This document shows, in pieces, positions 12,761-24,904 of a stretch of 62,000 nt of DNA. The notes beneath the pieces were generated by a model. The model saw only the letters and a program-made list of their open reading frames with translations, was not told the origin of the DNA and ran no database searches. The DNA is from Branchiostoma floridae (taxonomy: Eukaryota > Chordata > Leptocardii > Amphioxiformes > Branchiostomatidae): NCBI RefSeq assembly GCF_000003815.2, contig NC_049980.1, positions 12,096,591 to 12,158,590 on the forward strand, given 5' to 3'. A program made the position numbers and the translations under genes. The stretch's first letter is position 1; the number at the start of each line of letters is the position of its first letter.

Positions 12761-13860
12761 TACTTATTGAGTCAAGTCAACATCTCAATCGAAGTGCTGA
12801 CTGCACTGCAAACAGCAGATAGCAGAATCATTTCAACAGGCACAGCTGCCCCCATGGGTAGATAAGCAGGGCCTACTTATCATGGTCTACACATGACAGG
12901 CCATTGCAGGATTAGGGGGCTGGGCAGCTTTGGAATGTGGCTGATTAGGGTCATCCTGTCCTTCAAACTGCCACTGTACCAAAAACCACTGCTTCAATTC
13001 CGTCTAAATGTGCCTAAACAAACAAATAAAATAAATTCCCCATTCTGTATTCAACAAAGAAAACCTTATTATTGTAAAGAGCAATCAACATCTATCATGT
13101 TTACTTATCTATGGATCTGTAAATATCCTGCATCCTGCTTTCAGGATGCCCTATTCTAGGGGGAGATAGGAGGTATCAGTGTAAACAAATGTCAAACCTT
13201 GCCTCAAGAAAATCCCAACCTTTATAGCTATTACTGTCAGAAATGAGGGTAAATTACAAGTGGCATTTCTCCGACAATGTAACCTTTTCTTAGTTACACA
13301 TATAATAAAGCAGAACTCTTGGGAAGGTTAAGTGCCCTTGTGTGCCACATACATCTATATTGCAAAATACAAACAAATGTCAATACTTACTCTGAAACAT
13401 AAATATTATTTACATCTTTAGTAAACAAAAGCCTTGGCAACAAATCATGGCATAAACCTGTAAATAAAGTCTACTGAATATACATGGATGTAAGTGTTGA
13501 GCCTATCCCTAAAATTTGTTTTACACACAAACACATACAGGCCTATGTGGACAAATCAGAGAAAACACACTAATCCTACAAGCAGGAAGGCTTACACTTG
13601 TATATACAACTGTACCTCAATCTGTTATTGGCAGGAAATCCTAGTTTAAAAGTGGGATTAATTCTCAATATGTGTACCAGATCACGTACTGTACATGGTA
13701 ATAACAAATGTTACACTCCTGGATTAACCCTACAGATGGTAGACATGTGTATGTTCCTATCATTAATTTGTTCAAACATAGCAGTTACAAGCAGAAAAAG
13801 CAGTAAAAAAAGCAGTAAAAGCTAGCATAACTCACAATGTTTTACTGTTAGCACAGAAAT
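12761..13860. other. non-coding, nothing firm
   Basis: No gene is visible. On the minus strand a 67-base open stretch (about 13394-13460) lies between an acceptor ACTTTATTTACAG and a donor CAGA/GTAAGT. It is AT-rich and not protein-like. Just before the gap an AGCAGTAAAA motif is repeated. Confidence 0.45.
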
Positions 13861-13960
13861 NNNNNNNNNNNNNNNNNNNNNNNNNNNNNNNNNNNNNNNN
13901 NNNNNNNNNNNNNNNNNNNNNNNNNNNNNNNNNNNNNNNNNNNNNNNNNNNNNNNNNNNN
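13861..13960. other. assembly gap (100 N)
   Basis: Exactly 100 N bases are present, which is a conventional placeholder length, so the real gap size is unknown. Confidence 0.99.
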
Positions 13961-16748
13961 ACAGCCATTCAATAAATCTTGCTAAGATACTAGGAAAAAA
14001 GAAATGAGCAAAATGTCACAAAAAATATTTTGAAGTATCATATCAAGGTAGCCTTGAGTTGCTCATGCAAAAAATCATGTAGAGATACAGATTAGCAGAA
14101 TAACTAGCAAAGTATATTTGCGTATTTCGTATCATAAGGAGTTTGAGATCATGGATTAGAAAAGAAAACATGTAATAATGACTAAATGAGCTTGATTTCA
14201 ATAACAATACAAATGCCTGTTGGTTTTGGGAATAAACGATGAGACAAGACAAAAAGAAAACACCTAACTACTGTGACACCATTTGATATATTACAGCTTT
14301 CCCTTTCTACATGTACTGTCTCTACAAATCCCTGGTGCCCAAATGACCCCACCCAAAGGGGTGTGTCCCTTATCAAGACATGATAAAAAAGCTCCCCCTT
14401 CTCTGGGTTGGTATATTCTGCTGTTTGGACAGTTGTCACTTCCTGTGGCCATCTGACTTTTCAGGGAAGGCCAAGGATATAGTAATATCATACCATTTAA
14501 GATCTTGATCTAACAGTACAAATGAATTAAGTCTACATGTATACAGAAAATTAACACACAGAAGTACAGGACCTTTGCATGATTTGAGATAGCTGAGGGA
14601 ACAAATTTCACCACAGCTGAGTATTCAGGAAGCGTGCCACAATTCCACTTGATTTCTAAAGTCAACAGCCTGGACCACAATTGACAAGGCAATTTTAACG
14701 ACTATCTTTACATCAGTAATTGTAAAATGCTTGCAAATAGTAATAAGCAAAAGACTTTGAATACAGTAAACAACATCTATATTTTTCCTAATTCATAGCA
14801 ATTGAAATACAAGATTTTTCTTCCCTTCATCACATTTCAGAAGGCCTAAGTCAAAATTTCAAGTAAATTTCTCAATCAGTATCAGCACTAAGAATTTCAA
14901 TGATTCCTTTAATTTCCTGAACATAATTTTTTTCTTCAAATTCTTGGGCCGTAGCATTGTACGTGTATCTCTATATATATCACCTAACACAACTGTCCGA
15001 AAGAGTGCCGTCAAACAAGTTACAAAACTGCCATTGCCTAACCACAAAAACCCACTAGATATAATGAGCTGACACAAACAAACCTAAACAAAAGATTCAA
15101 TATTTGCAGGGCAAACCTAACATGGCCTTGGAATGCCTGTGGCATATGGGACAGCTGTCTCTCCTACTGGAGGGTCTGGATAGAGTTTAGCAATTTCATA
15201 TCATCCTTTAAAAAAAGTGACTTGAGGACCCAAACCATGATGCAACTAGCAGGGGCAATCTGTCGGCCCACTATGTTCTCAACTTAAAAATCCTGACAAT
15301 AGCACATCAAACATAAAAGTCGGACGCTCTCCTTCAGTACTGCGGAAATTCACTTGGAGGCCAATTACTGAACTTGACATTCAGTTTCCTCACCTCTACC
15401 CACATGCCAAATATCATCAAGATCCATCAGGAACATTTTATGTTTACTGTCTACACAGTAATTGCACCAAAAACATAACCTTCTTGGCAAACAAAATTAA
15501 TTATGTGGCATAAATATGAATATGATATATTTGCCATCGCAAACCTGGAATGACAAGGCAATGTATGTTAAGGATTTACACAACAAACTGCCAGTGAATC
15601 TTTCAAAAAGAGTGTTCTGCAATCATTATCCATTGCATACAGATGCTGTGGCACTTGTTTACAATCTACACTGTATAGCACACACTCGGTGTCTGTCAAA
15701 AGTTCACCCAAACTTCCTCAGTGCCATTCAGACATTGACAAACATGACTTCTGAACCCATCTGTCATAAAAGGCATGCAAAGTCCATTATGCTTATCATT
15801 TCCTGATTGCAATCTCTGCCAGCAAGGAAGTTGCCGTTCTGAATGGGCCACTTCATAGCAAACCTGCCAGGAGAAAACAGATAAGTACAGAATGGCATAT
15901 GTATCGTTCTGAACTAAATATGCCTCTTTAACATTCAATGTTACACAAGCTCTTTCTTTTTTTTTTCTTCAGCATCAACACATTCTGCATTTTGTGGAAC
16001 AGGTTCAAATGTGTCCATTTCCTTCCAACCCTCAATTGATAATATTCAAAATGCCTACATTGTACATTTTTTGTACTACCAGTCAAAAGAAATATATATT
16101 TTATGAAGCTAAAGTCGTTTCTCAACAACGTTTCAACAACTTTCACTTTTCCTTGATCTGAACATGAACTTATTACCTTTCCAACAGCAATGCCATTTCA
16201 AAGTGAAAGAGGTAGGAAATGAAACTGTTACAAAAGCCTATCGTTGCTATCAACCATAAATAGATAAATATTATAATATATAGATAAGCCATATGCAATA
16301 AATGTAAATGCAAGTATTTACATTGACTGCATATTGATTATACATATAGTGGTTGGCTTTCTTCCATTTTTCTCTTCCACAGCATGACCAAAACACAGGA
16401 ACAAGTTTGGTACGGCCAAACGAGGCACTTCACAGTACTAATGGTATTTCCGAAGATGGGCAGAACAGCCAGACTCTCCAAGCCCCACATTCCTTCCCCC
16501 CTCTGAAATGTCATGTTGTACTCTGGCTCAGACAACTGCCTGCCTGTGTGGCTTTGATGCCCAACATTCCAGGCTGCCAGTTGGAACAAGTTGTGACAAA
16601 CCTGACAACATGGACCAGGAATGTGTCCCCTTTGCGGGCTAGGCCTGACCAGGAGACTTCTCCGGTTTTATTCCCTTCATTCAAATAACATAAAAATTAA
16701 AGTGAAGGGGAAAATAGCTTTGACAATAATTATACTGATTACACGGCT

Positions 16749-16778
16749 ACATACATACATACATACATGTACATGTAC
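16749..16778. repeat. (ACAT)n / (ACATGT)n microsatellite
   Basis: Repeated ACAT units run into ACATGTACATGTAC. Confidence 0.9.
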
Positions 16779-17768
16779 TAGGATATATTCACCCTTTAGT
16801 TATACTTAGAAATATCAGTAGTTCTAAAACTAGCTATGGGCATTTTGTATATTCTCATACATTGTATGTCTATTTGTTTCCTTGCAATCAGCCTTTGGAT
16901 ATGAGATTGCAATAAAACAAATACATATAATAATCTATATATGACGTACAATACCATAACATTAAATTTCTAGATAAAACTTTACTACACGAAGCTATTG
17001 TCTTTTCTTAATACATCTAGTAGTCAAAGTAAATAATTCACACCAAGGAATGGATGGTCTTTGTGGATGTGAAAAAAATTGCAAGGAAAACAATGAAATG
17101 TTTGGGCAATGCTTTATACATATACATGTTGCGTATACAGAATATGTTCTTCACAGACCTTTCCAACCTTACACAACATTGCACTCAAGCTGTCAATACT
17201 CAGGCCAAGCACACACAGAGTAAGATGTTTCTCTCTCAAGAGATCAATAAATATCCTGACTTTTGACTTGTGCTTTCTGCAAGTTAGTGGCCATGGGGGA
17301 TGACTACTCTTGCAAGCACAAGAGAAAATGTTACACTTCTTTTGATAATGCGCTAACACTTCATTTATCAAATTTCCACAAAGGAATATAAAATGTTTCA
17401 TATTCCCCATGTTTTTCTGAAATTCATTGTTATCTCTGATACTTTGAAGACTATTAGTATTATTACTATGTAATATCTATATAACACCTCAAGCAACAGT
17501 TGAACTGTGACCTACAGCAACACTATTCAATTTTACATGCAAGGTCAGCTTTCTACTACACAGCGATCTCTGAGAGAAATTGGATTTGTGTCTTACCCTT
17601 GCTTTATAATTCAAATTTGATGCACGAGGCAAAATCACGATTTAAAAGACAACAAAAAACATAGAAATAGAAGATGAAAAAAATTTAGTCTATGAAATTT
17701 GCTGAGAGCTGTTTTATCTTTAGTCACTCTTTGGTTGCTCAGCGGGAGCAGTCTGTAGTGGAAAGGGT

Positions 17769-17785
17769 GTGTACATGTACATGTA
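17769..17785. repeat. (TACATG)n microsatellite
   Basis: GTGTACATGTACATGTA, the same unit as at 30048, 44106 and 58752. Confidence 0.85.
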
Positions 17786-20728
17786 TCTCTCACTTCTACT
17801 GATTAGCCTGGCAGTGCTAGCCGAACTTGGGGACACCAATCTATCAGTTACCAGTAATCCTCTGCAATATCATTACATTGTTAGACAAACATTAAGGTTC
17901 CAACCTAGTTCTCCATCAAATTCCCAAGCAAATCCTGTGGCAGGGTTATCGATGTTGCTGTGCCAAAGAAGTCTCCTTCATTGGTAGGTATGCAGGAGAT
18001 GTGAAAGGTTACATATCTGATATCCTGACCATGACATCAGATCCTGTGTGTTATGCGGTTGTCACCTTGGATATGATGCATGCCTCCCCTGCAGCGTGTA
18101 ACATTGTCTATATTTTCCTCTGCCATCAGAAAATGTTTACATTCCACCGTTTGGACGTGCGGACAGGGCAGAAACATGTGGGGAAACTGTGGGAAAGTTG
18201 GCAATAGATTCTTAGAATTCAAGACATGATTATGTACAATTCACTCACAAGGGAGTGAAAATTCAATATTGATTCTCAAAATTCAAGAGAGGGACTTGAT
18301 TACATATCTATCTGTATACAATATTGATAGTACATGAAATCGTGAGCTGCATTTTATTTTTAAATCTAAAAGTAACTGTTCAATAAATGATAGCTTTCCT
18401 TGTACAAATCTTCCATTAGCTCAAACAGCTTTTCCTAACCAATTTCAGTTAAAACTTTGAAACACCCTTTAGATTGTAAGAATAACAAAACAAAACAATT
18501 GTTATTATGCTTAATCCCATGACAGTAAATGTATATAACACCTTCATTGATAAACCAACATTTATCCTATTTTATGGAGTCATGGCTGAAAATGACGAGT
18601 TACTTGCACATTAATTGCAAATTAATAACATGTCAATACTCTGCGTGCAGGTCTCCCACAGTCAATCATATCAGTTATTGTGTAACTGACAGAGGGAAGT
18701 CAATTTAAAAAGGTCATCCAGACTATCCACACAAGGGCATTTACCACACTATAGGGTACTGTGAAATTTGGCTGGGAAGCAGCACTGTGGACGATCAGGA
18801 CTATGTATGATCTATTGCAGTCTGCAATAGAAATTGCACCAATATTGCCATGTCTTCAATATCCTTCAATGACCTGTTATGACCTTTAATAACGTTTTCA
18901 GTGCAACCTGGGAAGGAGGAAGGGCCAACCTGATTGCGAGCAGAGGCCTGCAGTTCTCTACTCTGCCACATTATCACATACATCTGTAATTGATGTGTGT
19001 TTGCAACTGCAGTGAGTGTAGTCTGATCTTAGTAATCCAAAATCATAATCATAAAAAAACCCATTGTACATTGTGTTTGTGATTTGTTATCTTGATTCCA
19101 CTCCAGCCTCCTACAAGTGCAATAGCCATTTGGTACCACATTTGTATTGGTTATAGGGCTAGTAGGCAGCAGGGAGAAGTAAAACATGGAGAAAGGACAC
19201 ATTTCAATTTGGGTATTTTCACAGACCAGAACAAAGCAGCTCACTACAACAAATTAGCATTACTCTTAAACCTCCACTTTATTGCAACAATTGTGAAAAA
19301 AGATTATTATCAGGTTTCCATAAATTCTGCAAGGTTACAATTATTACAAAATTTCCTCAAACCATCCCTGCGTTCAAATGATGCAAAGCAATTTCTCACC
19401 CTGAACACATCACATGTACACTCAGCATTCTGCAATAACCTTTGAATAATTACCTGATCTTTGATCTCATAACCTTTAGAGAAATTTCTCCATAATCTGT
19501 ATTCCAAAATCTATATTAAGATTACAAACAGGATGGATGTGTAGGGGACATTTCAAACTTCTGCTGGGTATTTTATCTGGTAAGCCATCAGCGATTTTCT
19601 GGGGAAAATGACAAATATTCAATAATATGCTCAAATTAACATGACCTTTGAAAGTAACCTTCACAACATGGAAAGTAATAACTTCAGCCAATTCAAGATA
19701 CACTTTTATTTGTCTTTGAGGAATACCACCAGCTAAGGGATACTGATATTAACTGATATTTGGGACTTGTGACATATGGATCAAATGCTAAACTTCAAAC
19801 TTCAGTGAACTTCAAAAATTATACAATAAATCATCAACTAGATGTAGGGAAAAACCTAACGACGATTGCAGCCAAAAATAAGTAGCTAATGTCAGGAACA
19901 TAGCAGCCACCAAACATGACTGTGCGGTTCACCCAGCCACTGAAATGTAGCTTAACTTGTGTAATTTACCCATCATCAAAACGTTTGAAATGAAATCAAT
20001 CAAAAGACTGCCCAATCCCAGCTTGACCTGTGAAACATAGGTTATCTATGAAATTACTGACAGGAGTGGGGAGAAATTGAATTTTTCTACCTTGAAAAGG
20101 GATAAGAATGTCATCAATCTCCCTGTAACGACTGCCTGCCCAAGCAAACCCCCTGATGCCTCGATGTCGGATCCAAATTACAGAGCTTAAAATGAGATGA
20201 AATATTCTACCCTTTGGGCAGAGTAATTTGCTGAAGTTAGATCAATCACATTTGGTGTTTCCCTGTGGCTACTGGAGCATCACAGCTTGGAGGTACATGT
20301 ACATGCATGGACAGCCTTCCTTCCTTGAGCCATGAACTGTGGCAGGAAGAAGCCAAAGGAATACAATCAACTGGCAAGCACACTAGGCAACATTCTCACA
20401 ACCCTTATAAGTTATACTGAGTACATAGAGCGATTTAAAACTATAGTTTGTTAAAAAAAATCTATCAATAAAAAAGCACTTCCCCATGATTTTCAGAAAA
20501 ACTGTTGATACCTATACTTTTGAGGAGACTAAATTTTACAATAAAGGGGAAAATATGTTTGTATGGTGTTTGATAATAGGGTTTTAAGTTCATAATTGAA
20601 ACAATTCTAGTAACAGTAATCACATAATTGGAAATGCATATTTGCAGGGTCATGAATTTCTGCTAGATATGTCATCACAAAACTTGGGAAATTAAAACCA
20701 CCACAAACATTAACAGTACTTTTTCTAA

Positions 20729-21051
20729 ACCTTTCATGATACAAATGAAGATGTTTTTACACATGTTGCAGAAGCTCAGACATGCAAAGTGCAAGTCACA
20801 CTTGGTTGCGATGGGATGGCAAGCCCACCAAGCTGGGACCCATGTGTGCTTGGAAGAAGTGGCAACATTGTGCCAAACATCTCAGCCAAATGTTTGGCTT
20901 CTAGTACTACACAGACAGGTCAGGGATCAAGTACATACAAGTTTCCTGTTATGTTAATCTTGACCAAGTGTTATGGTTTCACCATGGTGGTATGTACTAA
21001 GTATGTTTGTAATGTGAAGCAACTTAACTTTTCAGACTCAAGAGATGTCTA
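20729..21051 (+). CDS. candidate exon, cysteine-rich, family unknown
   Basis: A 107-codon stop-free frame follows a TAA at 20726-20728. From a good acceptor (TGTTTTTACACATGTTGCAG, ending at 20771) the peptide reads EAQTCKVQVTLGCDG, then SWDPCVLGRSGN and ISAKCLASSTT. Four cysteines are spread over about 50 residues, with polar, glycine-rich spacing typical of secreted proteins. Possible donors are CAG/GTCAGG (exon end 20918, weak) or GTG/GTATGT (exon end 20989, better). The last 20 codons before the stop look less protein-like, which supports a donor before them. No known domain was recognised and there is no signal peptide. Chance cannot be excluded. Confidence 0.25.
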
Positions 21052-21132
21052 ATGAATACAAAAGCCTTCACTTCAGGATCAACCAAAAAGTGTCCACATT
21101 GGCTAGGTGGTCCGTATGTTGTACAGGTTTGA

Positions 21133-21717
21133 CTGTTGTCTTTGAGACAAAGTCAAACAAGGTTTAAATCTATTCCAATGGGCTATAACAAAAGCTGCCT
21201 ATTTTTTAGCAAAACCTACAGCATCAGAATGCAGAACCAAATGAGGACGGCTAGCTACAAGTTTACATGCAAGCAAGCAAAGTTTATTAGGAAGGTGAGA
21301 AAAAACAATTTCAGCTTTACAGACTTTGGATGTGCAGGTTTGATTGATGCACATTCAATGGACATATATATGATATTATACAAAGTTAAATTTGCAGCAT
21401 ATCCAGAGATTCATGGGTTTAGATCTCATGACCACCCAAACTGTCACACAATCCCACTTGAAAAATCCTCTCTGCCACATTCTCGTACAGGGCCTAGGGG
21501 CATTAAGCCTGCCAGCAGTTGCTTGAGCAATTGCTGCGTGGGGCAGTTTGGTCAGCTCAAAATGTGGCTTAACATTCACTTTTACACATTTCTTACATCC
21601 AGCGAACCCTCTGATGTGGAAAATGTCGGAAACAAAGTGCCCATAAATTGTTGGAAAACCATCCAGCCGAAAAAGATAGCATGGTTATCGAGGTCTGACT
21701 ACAGTAAAAGTTTGTGA
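21133..21717 (+). CDS. longest open frame in the window, coding status doubtful
   Basis: This is a 193-195 codon frame ending in TGA at 21715-21717. It is basic and mixed in composition and has no recognisable motif. Inside it lies a classical acceptor (AAGCTGCCTATTTTTTAG) at 21209 and a donor AAG/GTGAGA at 21295, which would define an 85-base exon (21210-21294) open in the same frame, with a peptide containing YKFTCKQAKFIRK. A small imperfect hairpin (CAGCAGTTGCT/AGCAATTGCTG) lies at about 21511-21534. A frame of this length is only mildly unusual in 62 kb, so I treat it as an exon lead at most. Confidence 0.15.
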   Translation: MLSLRQSQTRFKSIPMGYNKSCLFFSKTYSIRMQNQMRTASYKFTCKQAKFIRKVRKNNFSFTDFGCAGLIDAHSMDIYMILYKVKFAAYPEIHGFRSHDHPNCHTIPLEKSSLPHSRTGPRGIKPASSCLSNCCVGQFGQLKMWLNIHFYTFLTSSEPSDVENVGNKVPINCWKTIQPKKIAWLSRSDYSKSL

Positions 21718-23304
21718 TGAATGTGCGCCATTATGACACTATCCTTGCTTTTGAACAAGTAATAAAGTAAGTATGGGCAAATGCGATGCTTTATCTTTCA
21801 TGACACGAGATTGGCAGGGATGCAGAAGCAAATACAACATTCAGCTGACTTATTCAATTCGGTAGAAAAGGTAAAGTCCTAGATAAGTAAAATAATTTTT
21901 ATCTATCTGCCTCCTTCTATTCTAATGCAATAACTGACACCTATGTGAACTACATGTATGTACTGGTAGCATCTTTCTGGATTTATTCCAGATGCAGATC
22001 ATATTCTGGCATCTGCCATACCAGGCTGATCTGTCCATAATACTAAATCTTGAAGGCCGTAGCATCTATATGGGCTTCTATTGAAGATTCTCATGTCCCT
22101 ACATCACAGCAACTACTACACTAAACTAACCTGATCCCAAAATATGTTAAATGCACCAAACCACAGGTGTAAAAAAAAGTGCTGGGGGCCAAACAGCCTG
22201 TCCTATAGTTGTACAGACTCTTTCATGCATCAAAACATGGCTACATATGAATCACAGTGAAAGGTAAAACCCTGTTGCAGCCAGGGAAAAGAAATACCTG
22301 TTAGGTCAAGTAAGTGAAGAAAACACAAGACCATATTGGTGCTTTAGCAATATGCTGATTTACACTTTTACAGCATAATCGTATCAGGAACTTGAGTCTG
22401 AAATTCAAGCAATTGTTTGGCGCGGCCAACACATGTAATAAGCCATTAGCAACCAGGTCTGTACAGTACCAGGAGAATTCGCCATAGGAAAAGTCATTAT
22501 GGGCAAATTAAGACGTCCTCCCTTGGGCGGAGGCTCTGAGCCGATGACTGGCAGCATGGATTAACTGTTATCACTGAAACAGAATTTAATTTGCAAATTC
22601 ATTACCATACAGTTCCATCCCTAAGATAAACGGTAATGTGTGGTCCCAAGGGATCCAGGGAAGACACAAAACGATTGGTTGGCTGGATGAAGTCTGGGTA
22701 ACATATTCCTTTACTAACAATATTAGTTCCTTTGGCACACTGTGAGGCATGGCGGGCAGAGATATGGATAGTTGGTCATAACAAAGTTGGCGCCGACAAG
22801 CTGCAACATCTAAATTGTAACAGTCTACAAGTCTTGGAAATCCTACTAACATTGAAGTGCTTTTGACAGTGTTAAGTGATCCCCCCACACATATTACCAG
22901 ACAATGTGTCTTCCTACAGGGAAGGAAGTAAACTGACTATGCTTGTTCTTAAGTTTGATTGATGGAGAAAGTTGTTTGATATGCATGATACATCAAGTAA
23001 TTATCAACTCATGTTGATTATGATTAATAGAATGGCGTACAAGTTATGTTATTACAGATAAGGTAAAGTTTTGATGCAACAGTAAAATTGATGTTCACAA
23101 CTTCCAAAACAACTTGAAAAAACTTTGAAATGTACAGTAAATAAAAGTTTGAAATTTTCAGAAAACTTGTTATGTTATGTTAACTACTTAACAGAAAAGA
23201 TGCGCTCTTTCACAGAAAATCTGAATGAATGAAGCGGTTATGCTACACAACTTTACGGGTAAATTTGAACATTTTCACAGTCAGTTTCAATCATGGAACA
23301 TACT
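21718..23304. other. non-coding, with an enhancer-like patch at about 22490-22890
   Basis: The stretch 22490-22890 is more complex and richer in CpG than its surroundings. It includes GGATTA and the palindrome AATTTGCAAATT, as expected for a constrained regulatory element. At 22285-22314 a 30-base segment is framed by TTGCAG and CAAG/TAAGTG-type splice signals, too short to assess. No gene was seen. Confidence 0.4.
22588..22599. promoter_or_regulatory. palindromic octamer-like site AATTTGCAAATT
   Basis: This is the second perfect copy of the 12-base palindrome found at 10648, here followed by TCATTACC. A POU-type site is inferred from the core. Confidence 0.35.
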
Positions 23305-23698
23305 TTAAGACCCCTCAAGCACCCGACCTTTTTTTGCGACTAAAATGACCGAGTGGGGTCCAAACGGACCCCAAAATGTTTTGTTCATAAAATCTAAGTT
23401 CCAATTCCTATCGGTGATCATTGTACATACATTGCTTCTTCAATGTAAGAGGAATAGTTCGACATGTTAATGTGTTGCTAATTCCACCTCATTATCATAA
23501 TTTATGCAAAGGATTAGAAGGACCATCTTTTGCACTAAACCTATTCTGACCAGAGAGAGGAATTTTGAGGCCCTCAGCAACCTTTATGTCGCATAACTCA
23601 TGAACGGCTAGTGCTAAAGCTACGAAACTTGGTTATATATCACAAAATATTGTTAGCAAAAGTTTTTTGTCAATAAAGTAAATTTATCATTATTTGGG

Positions 23699-23712
23699 GT
23701 TGCCATGGCAAC
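23699..23712. promoter_or_regulatory. perfect RFX-type X-box inside the transposon
   Basis: GTTGCCATGGCAAC is a 14-base perfect palindrome identical to the RFX consensus. It lies in the middle of the inverted-repeat element, so copies of the element would spread it. Binding is inference. Confidence 0.5.
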
Positions 23713-23866
23713 GGAATTATGACAGGCATATTTTTGCCAAAATTTGCCAATTTCGATTTAAACAAGGTTTTCTTGGTAAACAATGCTTGTTTTCTTACAA
23801 GAATAAAAGTCTATGAAATTCAATGCTATTTTCATGATTCAAAATTTATAATTTATGCTAATTTAA

Positions 23867-23920
23867 TGACGTCATTAGTCAAAATCCAAGATGGACGCCT
23901 TTATTAGCTTAATGACGTCA
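23867..23920. promoter_or_regulatory. two perfect CRE palindromes inside the transposon
   Basis: TGACGTCA occurs at 23867-23874 and 23913-23920, with a partial GTCGTCA just after. The CRE is the CREB/ATF consensus. Both copies are internal to the mobile element. Confidence 0.5.
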
Positions 23921-24291
23921 TAATGTCGTCATATCATATGGTGATGACACATAAGTTTTCATGAGGATTTAGTTTTACATGTTTATTATGCTCTGAAAGT
24001 TTGGTGGTGATACGATAAATAGTTAGGAAGTTAGACTCAAAAGTTTGTTTCAAAAGCTACACTTTTTTGCTGGGGTCCGTTTGGACCCCAGACGGACTGA
24101 TCACGGACTTTCTTTATAGCTTCCACAGTATTGTACCAATCTTCATAAAAACTTAGGAGAAGGTATAGAAGATGTTGGCTGACAAAGTCACGGAAGGACT
24201 TTTTCTTCAGATTAAAAATGTTCAAATGGCACTGCAAAATGTACGCCTGGGGTCCAAACGGACCCCACTCGGGTGTTTGAGGGTTAAGACC

Positions 24292-24831
24292 AAACATTAC
24301 ATCCTTTGATCTATCAACTTCATACAATGACATCTGTGTAGTTTCTTCTCTCATATATGCTACGAAGAAAATAATCATGAAAACATCTACAAGTTATTCT
24401 GTTTTTAGCAAAACTGGACAAAGAACGATTTCTTATTAACAGGTTGACTGAGGAAGCAAATATATTATATGAATAGCAAACTGAGCATCAATAGGCTTCT
24501 AGAAGTAGGCATTTTAAAAGTAAGTATTGTAAGATTTGTAATGTTTAAATTATGTATGTAAGCCTATTGCTGTTCACTTTTAAGTTGTATTTAGCATACT
24601 GCAATTCAGCCCAAGGGGGCTGCCACAGTCTGTTGCTGTATGGTGCTCTACATAATAAATCACTCATCTTTATTCTATAGAGATAATACCAAGAAAAAAA
24701 ATTCAAATGTGCTAAAGGTGACACTGAGGTACACATGAATCTTACCCGGTTGTCTATGTTAATCTGCATCAGAATGACAATAAATGTCTCTATGGCATGA
24801 AATAGACCTGAGTTGTTGAAGGTGGGCTCAC
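24292..24831. other. non-coding, nothing seen
   Basis: AT-rich sequence without structure or protein-like frames. Confidence 0.5.
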
Positions 24832-24904
24832 CTTTTGACAGGTTGATGGTGATTCAGCACCAAGGCTATGAAGGGGATCCGCTGGTGCGCTGTACTCACA
24901 GGTC
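24832..24904 (-). CDS. candidate minus-strand exon with strong splice sites
   Basis: Read on the minus strand, intron sequence ending CTCTGTCTTTGCTGCAG (long pyrimidine tract) meets a 73-base segment closed by a donor AAAAG/GTGAGC. After the first G, one frame is open throughout (24 codons) and reads TCEYSAPADPLH, then AESPSTCQK; the other two frames contain stops. It starts with one base completing a codon and ends on a codon boundary. That phase fits the candidate exon at 40663 or the one at 30952, both of which end with two leftover bases (AG+G = Arg). The two cysteines suggest a secreted protein. Family unknown; short length is the main doubt. Confidence 0.4.

Larger units (their letters stand above)
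13961..20728. other. non-coding, nothing firm
   Basis: About 6.8 kb hold no recognisable gene. The longest frames (16353-16688 plus, 19092-19445 plus) have no protein-like features, and the first is open on both strands over the same bases. ACAT/ACATGT microsatellites occur at 16749-16778 and 17769-17785. A somewhat GC-richer patch at about 14320-14470 could be constrained non-coding sequence. Confidence 0.5.
23313..24283. mobile_element. 0.97-kb non-autonomous DNA transposon with inverted ends
   Basis: The left end CCTCAAGCACCCGA and the right end TCGGGTGTTTGAGG are inverted repeats with one mismatch. They are flanked by TTAAGACC at 23305-23312 and 24284-24291, an 8-bp target duplication as in hAT elements. 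Because the flanks begin with TTAA and the ends read CCC...GGG, a piggyBac-type element (TTAA duplication) is the alternative. An 18-bp motif GGGGTCC-AAAC-GGACCCC occurs at 23355-23372 and 24249-24266, and inverted at 24072-24089; these are likely transposase-binding repeats. The interior is AT-rich and has no transposase frame. The minus frame crossing 24037-24378 is not coding. Confidence 0.85.

Noticed and set aside
16353-16688. 111-codon plus frame overlapped by an 83-codon minus frame
   Set aside because: Open on both strands over the same bases, no motif, no splice context; a local shortage of stops explains both.
19092-19445. 117-codon plus frame
   Set aside because: No protein-like pattern and no splice signals; expected by chance in 62 kb.
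24037-24378. 113-codon minus frame
   Set aside because: It crosses the right end of the transposon at 24283 into unrelated flank, so it is not a transposase or host gene.
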